64,000 bases of DNA from Bacillus sp. RO2 (GTDB lineage: Bacteria > Bacillota > Bacilli > Bacillales > Bacillaceae_I). The position numbers and the translations under genes were made by a program. The DNA is taken from assembly GCF_012911845.1 (NCBI RefSeq), contig NZ_JAAXCU010000038.1, positions 1 to 64,000 on the forward strand. The letters run 5' to 3'. The notes beneath the pieces are model-generated. The model had not been told where the DNA came from. It searched no databases and saw only the letters and a list, made by a program, of their open reading frames with translations. This document shows, one piece after another, positions 1-8,571 of this stretch; position 1 is the first letter of the stretch; each line of letters starts with the position of its first letter.

Positions 1-519
1 AGGCAGGTAGGCTTACTACCCCAAAAACAAACAAACACTGTCCTCATGGTCCCCGTATGACGACCTTCTACCCCAAAAACAAACAAACACTATCCTCATA
101 GCCCTCGTATGACGACCTTCTACCCCAAAAAAACACAAACACTGTCCTCATAGCCCTCGTATGCCGCCCTTCTACCACAAACAGACTCCAACACTGTCCT
201 CATATCCCCCGTATGTCGACCTTCTACCCCAAAAACACACAAACACTGTCCTCATAGCCCCCGCATGCCGACCTTCTACCCCAAAAACACACAAACACTG
301 TCCTCATAGCCCTCGTATGCCGACCTTCTACCACAAAAAGACTCAAACACTGTCCTCATAGCCCCCGTATGACGACCTTGTACCCCAAAAACACACAAAC
401 ACAGTCCTCATAGTCCCCGCATCCCGACCTTCTACCCCAAAAACAAACAAATACTGTCCTCATAGCCCTCGTATGCCGACCTTCTACCCCAAAAACACAC
501 AAACACAGTCCTCATACAT
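1..519. repeat. 52-bp tandem repeat array 1 (ten cores)
   Basis: The core TGTCCTCATA (with small variants) starts near 39, 91, 143, 195, 247, 299, 351, 403, 455 and 507, so the period is exactly 52 bp throughout. Each unit carries the core, then a CGTATGACGACC-like block 7-8 bases later, then CTACCCCAAAAAC. TCAT in the core and ATGA in the second block form a short dyad. The unit length is not a multiple of three and the whole unit is conserved, so this is neither coding nor CRISPR-like. The window starts inside the array, so its left end is unseen. A related array lies at 28181-28714. Confidence 0.95.
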
Positions 520-713
520 TCCCCTCATAAAAATACAAAAACACATCATCAAAAAAGCGACCCCACAAAAGGATTGCTTTTTCACATAAATTTATTCTTA
601 TACTTAATCCTCTCATTCTTCTTAAGCTATTGCCATTGCAATTTATTCTTTAGGTAAGTCTTAACCTGAATATTTTATGGTATCCTTCCTAATAACTAGC
701 TCCTTCTGTAATG

Positions 714-793
714 TAGCTGGCTACGCCTTAGGGGTCTCACCTGTTCCTTCCTCCCGCAGGCATCTGCGCGCCTTTTACTTTAAACAACAGCTA
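714..793 (+). repeat. Degenerate copy of the dispersed 130-bp element
   Basis: This stretch resembles the right part of the element described at 35576-35706: TACGCC, GGGGTCTCACCTGT, CCTTCCTCCCGC and a terminal AACAACAGCT. The left arm is missing, so it looks like a decayed, 5'-truncated copy. The rest of 520-900 is A+T-rich and shows no gene. Confidence 0.6.
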
Positions 794-907
794 AGGGACT
801 CAATAAATCCACAAATCTTGTAACCTATGAAAATAAAATATTGGCAATTTTAATAAATATTTATTGAATTTACTGAAAAAAGAAAGTATTATTTTAAATA
901 GGAGTAA

Positions 908-921
908 TGAAAACGCTACCA
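908..921 (+). promoter_or_regulatory. cre site (CcpA) upstream of the sugar ABC operon
   Basis: TGAAAACGCTACCA matches the Bacillus catabolite-responsive element consensus TGWAARCGYTWNCW at all 14 positions. It lies about 100 bp before the solute-binding protein gene. Carbon catabolite control of this operon by CcpA is inferred. Confidence 0.8.
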
Positions 922-963
922 TTTAACTTTTTTGCTTGTGTTAGAGGGGTTACTTTGTTTTTA

Positions 964-998
964 AAGGTAGTAACGTAAGTAAGTTAAGGTAGTAACGT
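964..998 (+). promoter_or_regulatory. Paired operator-like direct repeats before the ABC operon
   Basis: The 13-mer AAGGTAGTAACGT occurs twice, at 964-976 and 986-998, with starts 22 bp apart (about two helical turns). A TATAAT at 999-1004 abuts the second copy but lies too close to the ribosome site to be a comfortable -10. The same GGTAGT(A/G)ACG word recurs at 4044 before the regulator gene, so these are candidate operators for the GntR-type protein at 4120-4845. Confidence 0.65.
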
Positions 999-1020
999 TA
1001 TAATAAAAGGGGGAAATGTT

Positions 1021-2268
1021 ATGAAAAAGTTTAAATTGCTTTCGATCATTTTGGCATTAATGACGTCACTTGTTTTAGCAGGATGTTCTTCAGAAGGATC
1101 ATCGGGTGAGAAGGATGGAAAAACAACTATAAGTTTTATTCATTGGCGTGGAGAAGATGTTGAGGTGTTCAATGAATTGATAGCTAAGTTTGAAGACGAA
1201 AATCCAGATATAAATGTTGATATGACGGCATACCCGTCAGAACAATATCAATCCACTGCACAAACGTTACTTCGTGATGGAACAACGGGAGATGTATTTG
1301 TCTCCATGCCCGGATCTCAATTTGAAATCATCCAAAAAGCTGGGTTCTTTGAGGATCTAACCGGAGAAGAATTTGTATCGAATTTTAATGAGAGTCTCTT
1401 AGAAGTTGGACAAAGCGAAGGAAAACAATATGCATTACCATATCAGCTTGTGTTCAACCAACCTATCTATAATGCTGGAATTTTTGAAGAGTTAGGATTA
1501 GAACCACCGACTGATTGGGAAGGTTTCTTGGCTCTATGTGAAACCCTTAAAGAAAATGGGTACACACCTATTGCATTCCCGGGTGCTGATATCGGTCCTG
1601 GTCAATTGATGAACGCTATGATGATGAACAATGCGACGGATGAGGAAGTATTTACCAAACTCGTGAACGGAGAAGTTAAGTTAACGGACGAGTGGTGGGT
1701 AAAAACGTTATCTCAATTCAAGGAATTAAATGACAAAGAATATTTCCAAGCGAATGCTTTAGGAACGAAGCATGATGGAGCGATTGCTCTAGTTGGACAG
1801 GAAAAAGCTGCGATGCTTGCTACAGGCTCCTATGCGATGGCAAATATTAAGAGCCATAAAGAAGATGTCAAATTGAACTTATTGGCACCAATTACAGTTT
1901 CGGAGTCTGAAGCAAAATATGAAGGTATTCATACTACCACTTTCATGTTGGCAGTTAACAGTAAATCAGAGAAACAAGAGCAAGCGAAAGCATTCATTGA
2001 ATTCTTGAGTAAACCGGAGAATGCTTCTGTATATGCAAATAAGACTGGACAGCATTTAACGGTTAACGATGTAAACTATGAATCTGACGTTTTAAAAAAT
2101 ACCGTACATTGGATGGATAAAAACACTAGATTCCAACCGCGTTATCTTATTCCAAACGCTGATGTAGAAAAAGCGGTTGTTGGTTCTATCCAAGATGTAT
2201 TAAGCGGAACCGATCCGGCAGAAGCTGCGAAAAAAGCGCAACAAATTGTTGACCAAAACCTAAATTAA
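1021..2268 (+). CDS. Extracellular sugar-binding lipoprotein of a CUT1-type ABC importer
   Basis: This protein captures a carbohydrate outside the membrane and delivers it to the permeases encoded just downstream. The N-terminus is a lipoprotein signal peptide: basic start, hydrophobic stretch and lipobox LAGC with the lipidated Cys at residue 22. The rest has the usual family-1 solute-binding layout of about 400 residues, with the typical opening (TTISFIHWRG) and TGDVF segment. The ribosome site GGGGG lies just before the ATG. It heads an operon of binding protein plus two permeases; no ATPase gene is present, so a shared MsmX-type ATPase elsewhere in the genome is likely. A cre site and paired operators precede it. 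The substrate cannot be read from sequence alone. Confidence 0.92.
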   Translation: MKKFKLLSIILALMTSLVLAGCSSEGSSGEKDGKTTISFIHWRGEDVEVFNELIAKFEDENPDINVDMTAYPSEQYQSTAQTLLRDGTTGDVFVSMPGSQFEIIQKAGFFEDLTGEEFVSNFNESLLEVGQSEGKQYALPYQLVFNQPIYNAGIFEELGLEPPTDWEGFLALCETLKENGYTPIAFPGADIGPGQLMNAMMMNNATDEEVFTKLVNGEVKLTDEWWVKTLSQFKELNDKEYFQANALGTKHDGAIALVGQEKAAMLATGSYAMANIKSHKEDVKLNLLAPITVSESEAKYEGIHTTTFMLAVNSKSEKQEQAKAFIEFLSKPENASVYANKTGQHLTVNDVNYESDVLKNTVHWMDKNTRFQPRYLIPNADVEKAVVGSIQDVLSGTDPAEAAKKAQQIVDQNLN

Positions 2269-2275
2269 TTTTTAA

Positions 2276-2305
2276 GGGGAGGAGGAGCTTGTTCTCCTCT
2301 TCCTT
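2276..2305 (+). promoter_or_regulatory. Intercistronic stem-loop
   Basis: A G-rich arm (GGGGAGGAGGAG) is followed after six bases by CTCCTCTTCC, which can pair with it. There is no strong T-run. Such hairpins between binding-protein and permease genes commonly stabilise the upstream mRNA or lower downstream expression; that role is inferred. Confidence 0.55.
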
Positions 2306-2325
2306 TCATATGAAAGGGGGATACG

Positions 2326-3201
2326 ATGAAACAGAGCAAATGGCTTTACTTATTTTTTGTACCAGGGCTTATTTTTTATAGTATTTTCTTTATCCTCCCA
2401 ACGATTAGTGCAGTTTTTTACTCGTTCACAGATTGGGATGGACTTACTGCAGATTTTAACTTTGTAGGATTCGAGAATTATACAAATCTAGTTACCAATG
2501 ATTCTATTTTTATTAAATCCATGACAAATAACCTGAAATTCATGCTTTTTGTGGTGGTTTTTCAGACTTTGTTCTCGTTGGTATTTGCGATATTACTTGT
2601 TAAGAATACAAAGACGAATATTTTCTTACGAGCATTATATTTCTTTCCGACCATCCTATCCTCTGTATCGGTAGCATTTATTTGGTCTTATATGTATGAT
2701 CCTAACTTAGGTATCATCAATAACCTATTTTCAAGTGTAGGACTTGAAATGCTTGCAAATAATTGGCTTGGTGATCAAAACATTGCGATATATTCCATCG
2801 CCTTTGTACAAGTTTGGTTCCATACTGGGCAAATGCTCATTATTTTTGTTGCTGGTCTGCAAGCAATACCTGAGGATTTATATGAAGTGGCTAAAATTGA
2901 AGGGGCAAGCCGCTGGCAAACATTCAGCAAGGTAACATGGCCGCTGATTGCTCCGGCTGCAACCATCGTCGTTGCTTATACAACCATTCAGTCTTTTAAA
3001 GCATTTGACCTGATATATGCCATGACAAGGGGGGGCCCGAACTATGCCACAGAGATTTTGGCAACCCACATTTACACAACAGCATTTAGAAGCTTTAAGT
3101 TTGGATATGCATCAGCGGAGTCTGTAATCTTTATGTTGGTCATTGCACTTATTACATTCCTGCAATTCCGTGTACTGCGGGCTAATAGAGTAGAAAATTA
3201 G
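2326..3201 (+). CDS. Sugar ABC transporter permease, MalF/UgpA-like
   Basis: One of two inner-membrane subunits that form the sugar channel. Its 291 residues contain about six hydrophobic segments, beginning with WLYLFFVPGLIFYSIFF. The EAA loop that docks the ATPase is visible as YEVAKIEGASRWQTF followed by WPLIAP (around residues 186-207). The length and the opening AxxFxPxL-type segment fit the MalF-type half of CUT1 transporters. The ribosome site AAAGGGGG precedes the ATG. It lies 57 bases after the binding-protein gene and 15 before the second permease, so all three are one transcription unit. Confidence 0.92.
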   Translation: MKQSKWLYLFFVPGLIFYSIFFILPTISAVFYSFTDWDGLTADFNFVGFENYTNLVTNDSIFIKSMTNNLKFMLFVVVFQTLFSLVFAILLVKNTKTNIFLRALYFFPTILSSVSVAFIWSYMYDPNLGIINNLFSSVGLEMLANNWLGDQNIAIYSIAFVQVWFHTGQMLIIFVAGLQAIPEDLYEVAKIEGASRWQTFSKVTWPLIAPAATIVVAYTTIQSFKAFDLIYAMTRGGPNYATEILATHIYTTAFRSFKFGYASAESVIFMLVIALITFLQFRVLRANRVEN

Positions 3202-3216
3202 AAGGGGGGAACGACG

Positions 3217-4026
3217 ATGAAATGGACAAAAAAACTATTACTGTTTATTTATGCAACGCTTATTCTAGTACCAGTAATCTCCATTGTACTGGCAACTTTT
3301 AAAACAACATCTGAAATATATGAGAATATATTAAGTTTGCCGTCTAGCTTTAATTTTAGTAATTACTTTGGAATCTTCCAAGAGCAAGCGATGGGCACAT
3401 ATTTTTTAAACAGCGCATTGGTGACACTAGTATCGGTTGTTTTTACTTTATTTTTTGCAAGTCTTGTGGCATTCGGCATTACACGGCTCGGAGGGTGGAT
3501 CGGTGGCGGGATATTCGTGTTCTTTACCATTGGTATGATGGTGCCTGCACAAGTAAACATGATCCCTTTGTATCAATTAGTCTATAGTTTAGGTTTAACC
3601 AATTCATTAGTGGGTTTAATGATTGTAAATCTATCCGTTACCCTGCCTGTAGCGGTTTTCATTCTTTCTGGTTTCATGAGGTCACTTCCGAAATCACTGT
3701 TTGAAGCATGTACCATTGACGGTGGGAACAACTGGCAGATGTACTATCGTATTGCATTGCCTCTATCCTTGCCATCATTGTCTGCAACCGCTATTTTTCT
3801 ATTTGTGATGCATTGGAACGATTTACTCTATCCACTTTTATTTATAACAAAAGCGGAATACAAAACTCTTCCGCTAGCACTATTAGAGTTTCAGGGAGAG
3901 TATATGACGAATTATCCAATGTTATTTACAGGGGTTATTATCGCTTCTGCACCTATGGTTCTTGCTTATCTTTTCCTACAACGTTACTTTGTTGCCGGGA
4001 TGACAGCGGGTTCTGTTAAGGGCTAA
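3217..4026 (+). CDS. Sugar ABC transporter permease, MalG/UgpE-like
   Basis: The second channel subunit of the importer. At 269 residues with about six membrane segments it is the usual size for MalG-type proteins. The EAA loop reads FEACTIDGGNNWQMYYRI followed by LPLSLPSL (around residues 162-190). GAAGGGGGG supplies a strong ribosome site. It closes the transporter operon; the regulator gene downstream has its own operator-like site at 4044, so it may be transcribed separately. Confidence 0.92.
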   Translation: MKWTKKLLLFIYATLILVPVISIVLATFKTTSEIYENILSLPSSFNFSNYFGIFQEQAMGTYFLNSALVTLVSVVFTLFFASLVAFGITRLGGWIGGGIFVFFTIGMMVPAQVNMIPLYQLVYSLGLTNSLVGLMIVNLSVTLPVAVFILSGFMRSLPKSLFEACTIDGGNNWQMYYRIALPLSLPSLSATAIFLFVMHWNDLLYPLLFITKAEYKTLPLALLEFQGEYMTNYPMLFTGVIIASAPMVLAYLFLQRYFVAGMTAGSVKG

Positions 4027-4043
4027 GATGTTTTGCAATAAAT

Positions 4044-4061
4044 GGTAGTGACGATACTATC
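4044..4061 (+). promoter_or_regulatory. Operator-like imperfect palindrome before the GntR gene
   Basis: GGTAGTGACGATACTATC is an imperfect dyad (GGTAGT against GATAGT on the other strand). Its left half repeats the GGTAGTAACG word found twice before the transporter operon, which suggests that the GntR-type protein regulates both itself and the operon. Confidence 0.6.
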
Positions 4062-4119
4062 TTTTAAAGGCTAAACATATTAGAATAGAAGTAGATAGGT
4101 AAAAGGAGTGTCGGCAACA

Positions 4120-4845
4120 GTGAAAATAAATCATAGCAGTCCTATTCCACTTTATCATCAAATTAAGGATATTTTGGTAAAAAGGATTGTGGATAAAGTG
4201 TGGGGTCCAGGTGACTTGATTCCTACAGAACAAGAACTGATGAAAGAATTCGATGTAAGCAGAACAACCATAAGACAAGCGATTACATCAATGGTTCATG
4301 ATGGACTTTTAGAGAAAAAGCAAGGAAAAGGAACAACAGTCAAGTATCAGAAGTTAGTGGGATCTCTTGGCCGCCTCACAGGCTTTGCAGAAGAAGTAAT
4401 GGAGAAAGGCTTAATGCCCCATTCCAAATTGTTGAGAACCGAATTCAGGGACGACCTTTTTATTGAAAAAGCTAAACTCAATTTAAATGATGAAGACAAG
4501 ATATTAGTGATCGACCGAATTCGATTCGTAAACGATTTACCGATTGCTCTTGAACGTACGTGTTGGCCGGAGGAAATTGGTGAAATTTTATTAAAACATG
4601 ATCTCAATAACGCTAAGTTTTATCAGATATTAGAAGAAAACGGCGTGATGTTAAAAAAGGCAAAAGAGAAAATTTCAGCAGTCAATGCCACTCTTCATGA
4701 CGCGGACCTTCTAGGCATAAGCGGTGGCCAAGCATTACTGGAAATGACTCGTTTGAGCTATGGCATCAATGACAAGCCAATTGAATATGCCAAAACCAAA
4801 TACCGCTCCGATCAATATCAATATCAAGTAGAACTAACAAGATAA
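4120..4845 (+). CDS. GntR-family transcriptional regulator, HutC/UTRA type
   Basis: A 241-residue DNA-binding regulator. The N-terminal winged helix begins SPIPLYHQIKDILVKRI and contains GDLIPTEQELMKEFDVSR and TTIRQAI, the classic GntR HTH. The C-terminal part (from about residue 75, LGRLTGFAEEV) is a UTRA ligand-binding domain, usually sensing a sugar or sugar phosphate. A longer reading from GTG at 4108 is possible, but that codon overlaps the AAAGGAG ribosome site; GTG at 4120 is the better start. Placed directly after the transporter genes and preceded by the same operator word, it is most likely their repressor. Confidence 0.88.
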   Translation: MKINHSSPIPLYHQIKDILVKRIVDKVWGPGDLIPTEQELMKEFDVSRTTIRQAITSMVHDGLLEKKQGKGTTVKYQKLVGSLGRLTGFAEEVMEKGLMPHSKLLRTEFRDDLFIEKAKLNLNDEDKILVIDRIRFVNDLPIALERTCWPEEIGEILLKHDLNNAKFYQILEENGVMLKKAKEKISAVNATLHDADLLGISGGQALLEMTRLSYGINDKPIEYAKTKYRSDQYQYQVELTR

Positions 4846-4855
4846 CCACTAAACT

Positions 4856-4890
4856 GCCACAGCGTAAACTAAAGCCTGTGGCATTTTTTT
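4856..4890 (+). terminator. Intrinsic terminator after the GntR gene
   Basis: GCCACAG at 4856 pairs with CTGTGGC at 4876-4882 and is followed by ATTTTTTT. Confidence 0.85.
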
Positions 4891-4909
4891 AATAGGATAA
4901 TATCTAAAA

Positions 4910-5038
4910 CGGTTGATTTCCGTTCCAGGCGCTTCGCTTGCCTGCGGGCGGTCCGTGAGCCTCCTCACTTCGTTGCGGGGTCTCACCTGCCCCTTCCTCC
5001 CGCGGGCGTCTGCGCGCCTTTCACTACAATCAACAAGG
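4910..5038 (+). repeat. Dispersed element copy B
   Basis: The stretch starts GGTTGATTTCCGTTCC and ends CTACAATCAACAAGG, giving inverted end arms GTTGATT/AATCAAC. The middle carries GAGCCTCCTC, GTTGCGGGGTCTCA and CGCGGGCG words shared with the other copies. It is noncoding; an open frame on the minus strand across it is accidental. Confidence 0.85.
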
Positions 5039-5121
5039 TAATTCCACTCACTGATATTTGTATAGAAAGCTATCCCAGAGTTAACTGTCTTCAGAGGTGC
5101 AAACAAGTAAATATCCATGCA

Positions 5122-5162
5122 AAACGCACTGTATTTCACATAGAAATTCACAGTGCGTTTTG
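5122..5162. terminator. Strong stem-loop, probable orphan terminator
   Basis: AAAACGCACTGT and ACAGTGCGTTTT form a perfect 12-bp stem around an 18-base loop, with A- and T-runs on both sides, so it could terminate in either direction. No intact gene ends next to it; it may be a leftover from a lost gene. From 5163 to 5435 I see nothing beyond A+T-rich sequence. Confidence 0.6.
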
Positions 5163-5447
5163 TAATGTTGTACCAACTATCATATGAGTTTTTACTTCTA
5201 AAAACTACAATCAAATCACCTACCATTTCTAAAGATAAAAATAATTATTGGATGGAGTGTAAATTTGAAGGTGTTAAACGAAAGTCAATTATAAATATGT
5301 TAAAATATAGTTATTATTCATAATTTTAACTATTCAACAAACGGGCAGTTTTAATGAAGATGAGGTTGAGTTGAATAAAATATATGAGAGATATTATGAA
5401 TAGGAAATTCTTTTGGTTGTAACTATAATTTATAGGTGTTGATTCAT

Positions 5448-5894
5448 ATGCATACTTGGAAATATAAAACCACAAACGATTTTTTTGAATACTTGGATTT
5501 TCACGATTGCGTTGTCGAAAAGACAATAGTTGAAAAAGGCACAGTCATTATTGATTTTGAATTTGTTTATGTTTCCCCAGATCATCATCTTAATCCCTAT
5601 GGTGTAGCAAAATCAACGGATAGATGTAGGCTTACATTCAATGAAGTAACAGATAGTCATTGCATTATTCACTTTGGTGATGGGACGGAAAAGCAAGTTT
5701 TAATAACAGACTTAGAAGAAATGGAATTCTTGCAGTTCAATCAAAAACCATTAGATAGTTATATCATTTTTGAAATGTTTGGTACTGATTGGAGAACACA
5801 TCAATTTTGTAGTATTCAAATTAAAGCAATCAGTTTTACTTTAGAATGGAATGATTTTACTGAAGATGCTTGGTATGTGAAAAAACAAAAATAG
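5448..5894 (+). CDS. Conserved-looking hypothetical cytosolic protein, 148 aa
   Basis: I do not recognise this family. The protein is soluble, acidic and rich in aromatic residues, with no signal peptide or membrane segment. An early FHDC motif (FLDFHDCVVEK region, about residues 15-25) and alternating hydrophobic beta-like strands (GTVIIDFEFVYV, DSYIIFEMFG) suggest a small mixed alpha/beta fold; single-gene proteins of this look are often immunity-type or DUF proteins, but that is only a guess. ATG at 5448 is preferred because AGGTG at 5434-5438 is well placed; the upstream GTG at 5436 overlaps that site. It stands alone between two dispersed repeats with its own terminator. Confidence 0.7.
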   Translation: MHTWKYKTTNDFFEYLDFHDCVVEKTIVEKGTVIIDFEFVYVSPDHHLNPYGVAKSTDRCRLTFNEVTDSHCIIHFGDGTEKQVLITDLEEMEFLQFNQKPLDSYIIFEMFGTDWRTHQFCSIQIKAISFTLEWNDFTEDAWYVKKQK

Positions 5895-5961
5895 GATATC
5901 TGTGTGGAAATCCTTATTCCCTTATTCTATTAAATGCGATTGTTGTGAAATAAAACAAAGT

Positions 5962-6001
5962 AAAAAAGGCTTAGGAAAGAAAATTTCTTTAAGCCTTTTT
6001 T
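5962..6001 (+). terminator. Intrinsic terminator
   Basis: AAAAAGGCTTA pairs with TAAGCCTTTTT around a short A/T-rich loop, ending in a T-run. Confidence 0.85.
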
Positions 6002-6091
6002 ATGTCAAAAATGTCGTGATTTTCATTGTGATTTACTGTTTGCCCCCCACAAGTAAACTCGTTAACATAAACATTAAGATTTTTTAATTTT

Positions 6092-6224
6092 CTAGCTGGT
6101 GATTGGAGCACGGGGCGGAGACTCCTGAGGGAGGTAGCGGTAGGTTGAGACCCCGCAACGAAGTGAGGAGGCTCAAGCACCGCCCCTAGGAAAGCGAAGC
6201 CCAGTGCGGAAATCACCAGCGGTG
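6092..6224 (-). repeat. Dispersed element copy C, reverse orientation, with altered arms
   Basis: Read on the minus strand this matches the other copies, but its end arms are GCTGGTGATT/AATCACCAGC instead of GCTGTTGATT/AATCAACAGC. Both arms changed together, so the ends still pair. Inner words GAGGAGGCTCAAGCACCGCC and CTCCTGAGGGAG are shared. Confidence 0.9.
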
Positions 6225-6255
6225 TTCAACGTGCTTCTTAATTATTTCGCGCAAA

Positions 6256-6320
6256 AAGGTTGTAACCTTAATACAAAACGTATTAAAATGTAGGTATAAA
6301 AAATGTAAGCGTTATACCTA
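6256..6320 (+). promoter_or_regulatory. glpP promoter region with cre-like site
   Basis: A dyad AAGGTTGTAACCTT (6256-6269) includes a possible -35 TTGTAA (6260-6265), with TAAAAT at 6284-6289 as a possible -10. TGTAAGCGTTATAC (6304-6317) matches the cre consensus at 12 of 14 positions and lies inside a 9-bp perfect inverted repeat TAGGTATAA/TTATACCTA (6291-6299, 6312-6320). Catabolite repression of glycerol genes is expected; this arrangement supports it. Confidence 0.6.
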
Positions 6321-6353
6321 AACTCGATTACCATATGAATTGAGGTTAATAAT

Positions 6354-6911
6354 ATGACATTCCAAAATCAAACCATACTACCAGCTATAAAAAACGGAAA
6401 AACACTAGAAAGATTTTTACAGAGCAACTATGAGTATGGTGTAATACTAGACAGTCAACTCTCACAAATACCAAATTATATAAAAGCAGCAAAAAAAGAA
6501 AAGAAAAAGCTGTTTGTCCATGTGGACCTTATCCAAGGAATTAAAAATGATGAACATGCGGCAGAATTTCTATGTAAAACCTTAAAACCGGCAGGACTGG
6601 TCTCCACGAGAGCGGCAGTGATTGCAAAGGCCAAACAAAGGGGTATCTACGCTATACAGCGACTCTTCTTACTTGATTCCAATGCAGTGGAAAAAAGTTA
6701 TCAGGTCATTGAAAAGGTCCAGCCCGACTTTATAGAAGTATTACCCGGGGTTGTCCCTCATATGATTAGGGAAGTAAAAGAAAAAACAGGCATTCCTGTA
6801 TTTGCAGGAGGTTTGATACGTTCCGTGGAAGATGTGGATCGTGCCATTGAAGCAGGAGCGACAGCAGTTACCACTTCCAAACAGGATCTTTGGGAGCATT
6901 ATTCAAAATAG
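6354..6911 (+). CDS. glpP: Glycerol-3-phosphate-responsive antiterminator GlpP
   Basis: GlpP binds glycerol-3-phosphate and the leader RNA of glp genes, preventing termination so that glycerol enzymes are made. The 185 residues match the family's usual length. Recognisable stretches include [20 protein letters not shown] (about 57-76), [20 protein letters not shown], and [12 protein letters not shown] followed by IPVFAGGLI, the (beta/alpha)8-like ligand region. It is the first gene of the glp cluster and is followed directly by glpK; B. subtilis normally has glpF between them. Its likely RNA target in this window is the terminator at 8477-8535 before glpD. Confidence 0.95.
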   Translation: MTFQNQTILPAIKNGKTLERFLQSNYEYGVILDSQLSQIPNYIKAAKKEKKKLFVHVDLIQGIKNDEHAAEFLCKTLKPAGLVSTRAAVIAKAKQRGIYAIQRLFLLDSNAVEKSYQVIEKVQPDFIEVLPGVVPHMIREVKEKTGIPVFAGGLIRSVEDVDRAIEAGATAVTTSKQDLWEHYSK

Positions 6912-8423
<1,512 letters not shown>

Positions 8424-8476
8424 GCGTTGCATATGATATACTAATGATAAGTTAATATTTCGGTTGGAGATTAGGA

Positions 8477-8535
8477 GAGACCACAGAACGTATTCAGAGC
8501 AAAAGCTTTGTCTATGTTTTCTGTGGTCTCTTTTT
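8477..8535 (+). terminator. Leader terminator of glpD, probable GlpP target
   Basis: GAGACCACAGAA (8477-8488) pairs perfectly with TTCTGTGGTCTC (8519-8530), followed by TTTTT. It lies before the glpD ribosome site, as in B. subtilis, where GlpP with glycerol-3-phosphate prevents termination at this point. The regulatory role is by family analogy. Confidence 0.85.
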
Positions 8536-8571
8536 GTATATATACCTACTAAGAGGATGGAGGCAAATAAA

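Noticed and set aside
161-361. 66-codon open frame across tandem array 1
   Set aside because: It reads through 52-bp repeats whose period is not a multiple of three, has no ribosome site, and its peptide is only the repeat in three frames.
1-519. CRISPR array
   Set aside because: The whole 52-bp unit is conserved; there are no unique spacers and no cas genes. The same applies to 28181-28714.
4849-5226. 125-codon minus-strand frame
   Set aside because: It covers a terminator and a dispersed repeat copy; similar frames appear wherever the repeat occurs.
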